Positions 58,219 through 64,000 of a stretch of 64,000 nt of DNA are shown here, piece after piece. Position 1 is the first letter of the stretch. Every line of letters begins with the position of its first letter. The notes under the pieces were generated by a model. The model saw only the letters and a program-made list of their open reading frames with translations. It was not told the origin of the DNA and did no database searches. The stretch comes from Synechococcus sp. CBW1002 (GTDB taxonomy: Bacteria > Cyanobacteriota > Cyanobacteriia > PCC-6307 > Cyanobiaceae), in NCBI RefSeq assembly GCF_015840915.1, contig NZ_CP060398.1, positions 1,984,001-2,048,000 of the forward strand. Reading direction: 5' to 3'. The translations under genes and the position numbers were made by a program.

Positions 58219-60420
58219 ATGCCCTCGACAGCGCCCCTGCGCTGCCACCTGCTGATCGGCCCGCCCGCCAGCGGCAAGACCACCCTGGCCGGCGTGCTGG
58301 CCGAGCTCACCGGTGCCGTGGTGCTCTCCACCGATGTGGTGCGCCACGAGCTCTTTGGCGATGCCGCGGTGCAAGGCCCCTGGCGCGACATCGAGGCCCT
58401 GCTGCACCAGCGCCTCCGGGATGCCGTGGCCGCCGGCATCCCAGTGATCCTCGATGCCACCCATGCCCGCCGCCCCTGGCGCCTGGCGATCACCCAGGCC
58501 CTGAGCCTGCCGGCTCCGGTGGAGTGGATTGGCTGGTGGCTCTACACGCCGCTGTCCACCTGCCTGCAGTGGAACCAGACCCGCAAGCGCCTCGTGCCCG
58601 AGCCGGTGATCCGCGAGATGTCCGCCGCCCTGGCTGATCCGGCCTTTGGCCCCTCTCGGGCGGAGGGCTTCGCGGCAGTGGTGGCGGTGGTGCCCACCCA
58701 CGGCCGCGAGCTGGAGGCCCTGCTGCGCGAAGAACTGGCCCGCCTCGATCACCGCATCCGCTCAGCCCGGAACCGCGAGAAGCGCTTCCAGCTCCACGGC
58801 TATTCGCGCCTCCTGGATCTGGAGCGGCTGCTGCATCTGCTGCGGCTGCTCACCACCTTCCCCGAACTCTCCGCGGCGGACCCCGCCACCCGCGCCGAGC
58901 TGGAGGCGATCGTGTCGCCCCTGCCGGAGGGCGACCTGGCGGATCAGGCCGCCGCCTACCTGCGCCGGCTGCATGGCGAGTGCTACGGCGATCCAGCTGC
59001 CATCCGCTCCGATCTGGCCTGGCTGGAGGCCAACGGCTTCTGCAGCGCCGAGCCCTCCCTGGCGCCGATCCAGCTGGCGCCAACCCCACCCCAGCCGCCC
59101 GCCGGAGCCCCCTGGCGGGGTGGCGTGCATGGTGGCTACCCACCCACTGGCGATGCGCCGGTGTTCGTGCGGGTGTTCACCCTGCTGCGCCATCTGCTGC
59201 AGCAGCCCTTTGATCAGGCCGAGGGTGTGGCGTTGCCGGAGCACCTGATCGAGCGCACCGAGGCCATCCCCGGGGCCTACCTCCCTTCCGAGGCGGCCAC
59301 CCTGCGCAAGGACCTCGAGAAGCTGCTCACCCCCTATGGCTTCCGGCCCCGCAACGACAACGTCCGCCACGGCTATGCCATCGGCACCGCCTTGCTGTCG
59401 GCCCACCGGCTGCGGGAGATCCATGGGGTGGTGAGCCAGGCCGCGGGGCGCCTTGCCGATCCCACCGCCCAGGATCTGCTGCGGGAGCTGGAGCAGCGGC
59501 TCGCCTGGGGAGGAATCACGGTGGACGGCACGGCACCGGTGCGGGCGTTCGCCAACCGCTCGATCGTGAGCAGCGCCCTGGTGCGGCCCGACTCCCTGGC
59601 GGCCGAGCGCCAGGCCGAGGCGCTGGAGACGGCAATTGTGGAGCGGCGCCGCATCGAGCTGGAGCGCTACGCCTCGGTGGGCTCCTTCCCCGGCAGCCCC
59701 CTGGGGAGCTTGCGGGTGTGGCCGCTGCAGCTGCTCTTTCACACCATCGGCTGGTACCTCGTGTTTGAAGAGGACAGCCCCGGCCAGGAGCATGGGTTGA
59801 TCCGCTGCGAACGCCTCGATCGCCTGGCCCTGCGCCGCAGCGAACGCGGCAACCGGCGCAGTGAGGAGGCCCACGCCCAGGGCCTCAAGCGGCTGGAGCT
59901 GTTGCTGCATCACAGCGGCGGCATCTACTTCGGCGACGACCTGGCGGCCCAGCTGCGGTTGTGCCATCCCCGCGGCCGCAGTCGCGAGCGGGAGATGGTC
60001 ACCCTGCGCTTTTGCTGCCAGGGCTGGTGCTTCGCTTTCGTGCGTGAGGGCTTGCAGCGCTACCCGATCGAGCACACCCGCCTCTCGCTCCCCCTGCCTG
60101 GCGACACCTGGTGGCACCACCCCAAGGCACCGCATGTACTGCAGCCCGGCTCGCCGGCCGACAGCCACCCCTATCCGGTGGAGCTGGACCTCCCCAGCTG
60201 GACCGTGGCGGCTGACATCGACCTGCGCACCTGGCTGTTTGCTTTTGGCGCCGGCATCCGCATCGACAGCCCTCAGGCCCTGCGGGATGAGCACCGGCAG
60301 AAGCTGGAGACTGCCTTGGCGGTGTATGAGCAGCCTGAGGAGTCGCACTACAATGTAATGACAGCCAGAGCGGAGGGTCATGGCGCGCGATCAGGTGCTG
60401 CAGCTGCGGGCCTCGGCTGA
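58219..60420 (+). CDS. P-loop (polynucleotide/zeta-like) kinase fused to a WYL domain
   Basis: 733 residues. N-terminal AAA_33-type kinase: Walker A LLIGPPASGKTTLA at about 11-24, STDVVRHELFGD and VILDATHARRPWR (Walker B-like), then a lid region with ARNREKRF. A middle helical region follows (about 200-400). The C-terminus is a WYL ligand-sensing domain: VWPLQLLFHTIGWYLVFEED, LIRCERLDRLAL, and the WYL-CTD pattern WLFAFGAGIRIDSPQAL near 690. WYL domains regulate many defence loci by binding nucleotides or nucleic acid. The end overlaps the start of tacA by 41 nt. Confidence 0.82.
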   Translation: MPSTAPLRCHLLIGPPASGKTTLAGVLAELTGAVVLSTDVVRHELFGDAAVQGPWRDIEALLHQRLRDAVAAGIPVILDATHARRPWRLAITQALSLPAPVEWIGWWLYTPLSTCLQWNQTRKRLVPEPVIREMSAALADPAFGPSRAEGFAAVVAVVPTHGRELEALLREELARLDHRIRSARNREKRFQLHGYSRLLDLERLLHLLRLLTTFPELSAADPATRAELEAIVSPLPEGDLADQAAAYLRRLHGECYGDPAAIRSDLAWLEANGFCSAEPSLAPIQLAPTPPQPPAGAPWRGGVHGGYPPTGDAPVFVRVFTLLRHLLQQPFDQAEGVALPEHLIERTEAIPGAYLPSEAATLRKDLEKLLTPYGFRPRNDNVRHGYAIGTALLSAHRLREIHGVVSQAAGRLADPTAQDLLRELEQRLAWGGITVDGTAPVRAFANRSIVSSALVRPDSLAAERQAEALETAIVERRRIELERYASVGSFPGSPLGSLRVWPLQLLFHTIGWYLVFEEDSPGQEHGLIRCERLDRLALRRSERGNRRSEEAHAQGLKRLELLLHHSGGIYFGDDLAAQLRLCHPRGRSREREMVTLRFCCQGWCFAFVREGLQRYPIEHTRLSLPLPGDTWWHHPKAPHVLQPGSPADSHPYPVELDLPSWTVAADIDLRTWLFAFGAGIRIDSPQALRDEHRQKLETALAVYEQPEESHYNVMTARAEGHGARSGAAAAGLG

Positions 60421-60661
60421 GCAGCGCCAGCTGATTGATCAGGCCGCTGCGGCGGAAGGCATCAGCCGCACCGAATTCATCCTGCGCAGCTGCCAGGAAC
60501 GGGCACGCGATGTGCTCCTGGATCGCACACTGTTCTCCCTCACGCAGGAGCAGACCACGGCCCTGCTGGCTGATCTGGAGGATTCCGGCGCTGCCGCCCA
60601 GGATCAGGCCAGCATCGAGCGCCTGCTCGACCTGCCGCAGCCGTGGCATGCGCCCGCCTGA
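60380..60661 (+). CDS. tacA: DUF1778/TacA-type antitoxin
   Basis: 93 residues, RHH-type (LQLRASAEQRQLIDQAAAAEGISRTEFI) followed by the toxin-binding tail (FSLTQEQTTALLADLEDS and LLDLPQPW). The C-terminal tail blocks the acetyltransferase partner. Overlaps the kinase-WYL gene before it by 41 nt and the toxin after it by 14 nt, so the three may be coexpressed. Confidence 0.9.
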   Translation: MARDQVLQLRASAEQRQLIDQAAAAEGISRTEFILRSCQERARDVLLDRTLFSLTQEQTTALLADLEDSGAAAQDQASIERLLDLPQPWHAPA

Positions 60662-61133
60662 GCCCCTCGGCCCCCAGCATCAGCTGGAAGGCTTCGACTG
60701 CGGCAACACCGCATTGAACCGCTGGCTGCAGCAGCGGGCCCTGGCCAATGAGCGCCAAGGGGTGTCGCGCACCGTGGTGGTCTGCTCAGACGAGGACAGC
60801 AACGTGATCGCCTACGCCTGCCTGTCGGCTGGCGCAATCGTGCTGGCAGAGGTGCCTGGTGCCTTGCGACGCAACATGCCGGACCCGCTTCCCGTTGTAG
60901 TGCTGGGCCGCCTGGCGGTTGACCGACGCCATCAAGGCCAGGGCCTCGGCCGCGCCCTGGTGGCCGATGCGCTGCGGCGCAGCCTGGCCGCTCGGCGCCT
61001 GATTGGCGCCAGAGCCCTGCTCGTGCACGCGATCGATGAGCAGGCGGCTGCGTTCTACCGCTCGCTTGGCTTTCGCCCCTCGCCGCTCAGCGCCTCGACG
61101 TTAATGCTGCAGCTCTCCGAACCAGACGGCTGA
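60648..61133 (+). CDS. tacT: TacT-type GNAT acetyltransferase toxin
   Basis: 161 residues from the ATG at 60648. GNAT fold with FDCGNTALNRWLQQRAL at the start (the TacT/AtaT signature), acetyl-CoA loop RHQGQGLGRAL and AAAFYRSLGFRPSP (catalytic Tyr region). Family members acetylate aminoacyl-tRNA and stop translation. Paired with tacA. Confidence 0.92.
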   Translation: MRPPEPLGPQHQLEGFDCGNTALNRWLQQRALANERQGVSRTVVVCSDEDSNVIAYACLSAGAIVLAEVPGALRRNMPDPLPVVVLGRLAVDRRHQGQGLGRALVADALRRSLAARRLIGARALLVHAIDEQAAAFYRSLGFRPSPLSASTLMLQLSEPDG

Positions 61134-61167
61134 CAACTGCCCTTAAGCCCCCCACACCAGACAGTTC

Positions 61168-61392
61168 ATGGCTTATCCCAACATCGAAGCGATCCTGGAA
61201 GAAGGCGGTGACATCTCGGTCGGACGCGTCGGCCCGATCGACTGCGTGGCCTCCGCCAGCACCAGCTACGACTGTCCGGTGATGTTGGTGCGGCGCGACG
61301 GGGAGAGCTTCGTGGCGCTGCTGCGGAGGCTGGATCGCTCGATCGCCAAAGCCTGGGAGCAGGAGATCACCATTGATGAGGTGAACGGTTGA
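61168..61392 (+). CDS. Small hypothetical protein
   Basis: 74 residues (MAYPNIEAILEEGGDISVG, then CPVMLVRRDGESFVALLRRLDRSIA). No family recognised; looks like a small alpha/beta protein. 34 nt after tacT on the same strand, with weak ribosome binding signals. Confidence 0.5.
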   Translation: MAYPNIEAILEEGGDISVGRVGPIDCVASASTSYDCPVMLVRRDGESFVALLRRLDRSIAKAWEQEITIDEVNG

Positions 61393-61604
61393 GTGGCTTC
61401 AGGGCAGCGAGCTGGCGCTCGTAGGCGGACTGATTCCGCTTTGTTTGGCAGATTCCGGCGACATTGTGAAGATTGCTGCGGATCTGCAGCTCGTTCAGCA
61501 CCCTTCTCGCCTCAGTCGTCATAAGGGGCGATGCCGGAACTATTCACCCCACGCATAGATCCAGCCTCCTTGCCATCGCTGTCACCTGCAGCTGCGTTCC
61601 GAGG

Positions 61605-62324
61605 ATGGAAGCCGATGTGCAGCACGGCATGGTCTTCCTGCCCCCAACCTCCGATTTCCCGCCCGATCCCGAACCTCTTGAACGTGAGGAGCTCAACAGC
61701 ACCTACCTGGAACTGCGCAATTGTTACTCCAGCCTGATGCGAAGCCGCGCCCAGCATCGGCGTCTGGCCAACAAGGCCAAGGATGAAACCGCCCTGCTCA
61801 AGGAACGGATCACGGCCCTCGCCAGTCGCGATCTGCCCCAGCGCAAGGAACTCTATGAGCTCCTGGAGATCGTGACGGCCATCGCCGGTGACATTGAAGA
61901 TGCAGGCGATGATCTGGTGAATGGCTTTAGCCGCTACAAGAAAGGTCGCCATAGCTTTCAAGGTGGCGGGTATATCGGTGATCTCGTCCGTGCAGTGATT
62001 CATTTCATCAATCGTTGGGGCCGCACCAAGGACCGCCTCGGCGATCTCAAGCAGAAGCAGCAGGAGCTGATCAACAAGTCGCAGGAGCTTCTGCCGCCAC
62101 CGCCACCCCCCGGCGGCAATGGCAACGGCCACGGACCCGCAGCCGGGACACCCACACCGCCGGGGGACAGTGCGCAGCGACCCATCGACCTGAGCGCCAA
62201 CGGCATTCAGCCCCCACACCCGGCCGAGCCCACAGGCCCTCAGCAGCCACAGCTGAACCTGCCCGATCCAAAGAGCCAGCCGCAGATCCAGGATCAAGCC
62301 AAAGGAGCCGACGACCATGGGTGA
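61605..62324 (+). CDS. Hypothetical helical protein with Pro-rich tail
   Basis: About 239 residues from the ATG at 61605 (an ATG at 61629 is also possible). Helical N-terminal half with a basic coiled coil (LMRSRAQHRRLANKAKDETALLKERITALA), then a DAGDDLVNGFSRYKKG loop and a second coiled coil ending QELLPPPPPPGG, followed by a 70-residue Gly/Pro/Asn-rich linker. No enzyme motif. Its TGA lies a few nt after the ATG of the next gene (8-nt overlap), so they form a pair. Confidence 0.6.
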   Translation: MEADVQHGMVFLPPTSDFPPDPEPLEREELNSTYLELRNCYSSLMRSRAQHRRLANKAKDETALLKERITALASRDLPQRKELYELLEIVTAIAGDIEDAGDDLVNGFSRYKKGRHSFQGGGYIGDLVRAVIHFINRWGRTKDRLGDLKQKQQELINKSQELLPPPPPPGGNGNGHGPAAGTPTPPGDSAQRPIDLSANGIQPPHPAEPTGPQQPQLNLPDPKSQPQIQDQAKGADDHG

Positions 62325-62811
62325 GATCGCCGATACCCTCCGCTCCACCCTGCAGCAGCTGGCCCAGGCCGATGCCCGGCTCTATCGCGGCCTGGCGGAA
62401 GAGCTGGGCGACAGCGCCACGGCAGTCGAGGAACCCCGCGCCCTGATCCAGCCCGAGGGCGGCACACCCGCCACGGAGGCCCAACTCCTTGCCCTGAAGA
62501 ACGACGCCCTGCAGGAGCTCTGTGCCCAGAGGGGCATCAAGGTGCCCAAGCGCCCCAGGAAAGATCTGATGGTGGGCCTGCTGCTGGCCGATCCCAACGG
62601 CCCGCCGCCCCTGTCCCTGCTGCCTCCTCCCAAGACCAAAACCACCGCAGGTGGGAAGGCCGCGGGGAGCAAGGCTGGCGGTGCCGAGCTGCAGGCCCTG
62701 GAGCAGCGCCTCGATCGCCTGGAGCAGCTGGTGCTGCTGATCGCCCAGCAGGTGGGCGTGCCCCATGAGGCGATCGAGCGGCTGCTGTCGCCGGCTGCTC
62801 CAGAGGCCTGA
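62317..62811 (+). CDS. Hypothetical protein with SAP-like motif and coiled coil
   Basis: 164 residues: N-terminal helix (LQQLAQADARLYRGLAEEL), a SAP-like segment (LKNDALQELCAQRGIKVPKRPRKDLMVGLLL), a Pro/Lys linker and a C-terminal leucine-zipper-like helix (LEQRLDRLEQLVLLIAQQV). The SAP-like part could bind nucleic acid. Overlaps the previous gene by 8 nt. Confidence 0.6.
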   Translation: MGEIADTLRSTLQQLAQADARLYRGLAEELGDSATAVEEPRALIQPEGGTPATEAQLLALKNDALQELCAQRGIKVPKRPRKDLMVGLLLADPNGPPPLSLLPPPKTKTTAGGKAAGSKAGGAELQALEQRLDRLEQLVLLIAQQVGVPHEAIERLLSPAAPEA

Positions 62812-62864
62812 GAGAGCAGACAACCCGCGACAGGCGCCCTAGATTCGCTATTCGCGAATGCCGA

Positions 62865-63425
62865 ATGGCCTCTGCGTCCGTGGCCCGCTCACCGTCCAAT
62901 CCCCAGCTCGTCCTGCGTCCGCAGGACCTGGTGGTGCTGCTGCGCCTTGCCCTGGATCCTGGACCCGCGCCCACCTACGCAGCCCTTGGCGCTGAGCTTG
63001 GGATGACGGCCTCAGAAACCCATGCAGCCGTAGAGCGGGCCGTCGCCGCCAGGCTGGCGATCAAGGATGAGGCCGGCAAGCCCGCGGTGGTTCGTGCTGC
63101 CTTGAAAACCTTCGTGCAGCACGGCGCTCGCTACTGCTTTCCCGCCACACAGGGCGGGCTCAGCCGCGGTCTTCCCACCGGCTACGCCGCCTCCCCCCTC
63201 AACGCGCAGATCCGGCCGGGCAACGACCCTCCACCGGTGTGGCCGTGGAAGAAGGGAACAGCCCGCGGCATCGCCTTCCACCCGCTCTATCCCAGTGTTC
63301 CCGAGGCAGCGGAGCGCAACCCGGCCCTGGGGGAGCTGCTGGCCCTGTTCGATGCGGTGCGCGGCGGCAGCGCCCGTGAACAGGCCCTGGCCCTGACGCT
63401 GCTGGACGAGCGGCTGCAGCCATGA
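62865..63425 (+). CDS. Putative winged-helix regulator
   Basis: 186 residues. N-terminal wHTH pattern (LRPQDLVVLLRLAL, then TYAALGAELGMTASETHAAVERAVAARL) and a conserved C-terminal part GARYCFPATQGGLSRGLPTGY and GIAFHPLYPSVPEAA seen in a widespread uncharacterised bacterial regulator family often found next to a nucleotidyltransferase. Overlaps the next start by 4 nt (ATGA at 63422-63425). Confidence 0.6.
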   Translation: MASASVARSPSNPQLVLRPQDLVVLLRLALDPGPAPTYAALGAELGMTASETHAAVERAVAARLAIKDEAGKPAVVRAALKTFVQHGARYCFPATQGGLSRGLPTGYAASPLNAQIRPGNDPPPVWPWKKGTARGIAFHPLYPSVPEAAERNPALGELLALFDAVRGGSAREQALALTLLDERLQP

Positions 63426-63724
63426 ACCCCAACACTGACACCGCGATTAAGGTTGAGGCAACGTCTATGCGGTCGGCGAGAGCCGCTGCCGTCATGACCC
63501 CAGCCGATTCAGCCATTCAGGAGCCGGAAGCTCCCTTCTCCATTCGCCGCCGCCAACGCGGCGGCAGACGAATCGTGGCGGTGAGCAGCTCGGTGAGCGC
63601 GATGGATGCCCTGCGAGCCCGTATCCGTGCCCAGAGCAAAATGGTGGCCGATCACATCGCGGCTGATCCTGAGGCCCAAGCCTTCATTGACGACTGGGCC
63701 ACCCCTGAGCCCATCACCCGCTGA
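63422..63724 (+). CDS. Probable antitoxin partner of the MazF-like gene
   Basis: 100 residues; basic middle (FSIRRRQRGGRRIVAVSSS) and a helical C-terminus (AMDALRARIRAQSKMVADHIAADPEAQAFIDDW) that would wrap the toxin. No named DNA-binding motif. Called an antitoxin by position (8 nt before the toxin), size and composition. Confidence 0.5.
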   Translation: MNPNTDTAIKVEATSMRSARAAAVMTPADSAIQEPEAPFSIRRRQRGGRRIVAVSSSVSAMDALRARIRAQSKMVADHIAADPEAQAFIDDWATPEPITR

Positions 63725-63732
63725 CGACCAGC

Positions 63733-64000
63733 GTGGAGCTCAAGGCTGGGCAGATCGTCACCGTTGACTGGCGCAAGGATCCAGACCACCCCGCCCAGGA
63801 TCCCCAGCCCCCTGAGCCGAACAAGCTCCGGCCGGCTGTCGTGGTGCAGGACATCGAGCTGTTTGACCCCGCTTACCCCACGGTGCTGGTGGTGCCGATG
63901 ACAGGCGACCCAGCCCTGGCGATCCCCGATCTGACGGTGGTGCTGCAGCCCAGTCCCAGCAACGGCTGCAAGAAGGTGAGCGACCTGCTCCCGCAGAGCC
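63733..64000 (+). CDS. MazF/PemK-type mRNA interferase toxin (5' part)
   Basis: Cut by the window end; 89 codons visible from a GTG at 63733. VELKAGQIVTVDWRKDP opening, then KLRPAVVVQDIELF and TVLVVPMTGDPAL: the SH3-like barrel of PemK/MazF endoribonucleases, with the RP-x-VVVQ motif. Preceded by the putative antitoxin. Confidence 0.75.
   Translation, partial: MELKAGQIVTVDWRKDPDHPAQDPQPPEPNKLRPAVVVQDIELFDPAYPTVLVVPMTGDPALAIPDLTVVLQPSPSNGCKKVSDLLPQS

Overview
The window looks like chromosome of a high-GC alpha-cyanobacterium (the Cyanobium / cluster 5 Synechococcus group). Evidence: a circularly permuted, two-piece tmRNA gene whose tag peptide (ANNIVRFSRQAAPVAA) is of the picocyanobacterial type, a chlorophyll synthase (chlG) gene, and picocyanobacterial-type housekeeping genes (rsmB, a class A PBP, trmH, an rlmL-like methyltransferase).

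Layout. 1-2150: housekeeping segment (DUF883/holin-like membrane pair, rlmL-like gene, split ssrA). 2280-7640: graveyard of mobile elements (IS21, IS1182, IS5 remnants, an intact IS66, a decapitated tyrosine recombinase). 7675-9290: hipBA. 9381-16335: chromosomal genes (a TrmH-DUF6880 fusion, a Cys-rich secreted orphan, ATL protein, rsmB, PBP1, an N-terminally truncated chlG). 16614-19735: IS256 transposase, then a group II intron with its RT. 19868-25773: small phage-derived cluster (lone HK97-type capsid gene, Nif11-like gene, sigma factor, Cys-rich phage/plasmid-type gene). 26001-55219: a large defence island, read almost wholly on the minus strand. 55430-57081: second IS1182. 57155-64000: LysR-like regulator, kinase-WYL fusion and two more toxin-antitoxin pairs, the last cut by the window end.

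The defence island. All five genes of a class 1 DISARM system are present and apparently intact: drmD (SNF2 helicase), drmMI (adenine methylase), drmA (helicase), drmB (DUF1998) and drmC (PLD). Between drmMI and drmA sits a second set of genes, roughly 13 kb with IS elements and about 9 kb without: an MNT/HEPN toxin-antitoxin pair coupled to drmMI by an ATGA overlap, a GrpE-like protein, an Hsp70-like ATPase fused to a NERD nuclease-like domain, a protein with about nine 31-residue coiled-coil repeats followed by two RNA-polymerase-alpha-CTD-like domains, and a large SF2 helicase whose N-terminal region carries a sigma-region-4-like helix-turn-helix. I cannot match this GrpE / Hsp70-NERD / coiled-coil-alphaCTD / HTH-helicase set to a named defence system; it is the best candidate here for an undescribed one. 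Three IS insertions lie in or beside it (IS66 at the stop codon of the Hsp70 gene, IS3 inside the coiled-coil repeats, IS3 at the start of the helicase), so in this strain it is probably damaged while DISARM around it is still open. A vapBC pair sits on the opposite strand between drmD and drmMI.
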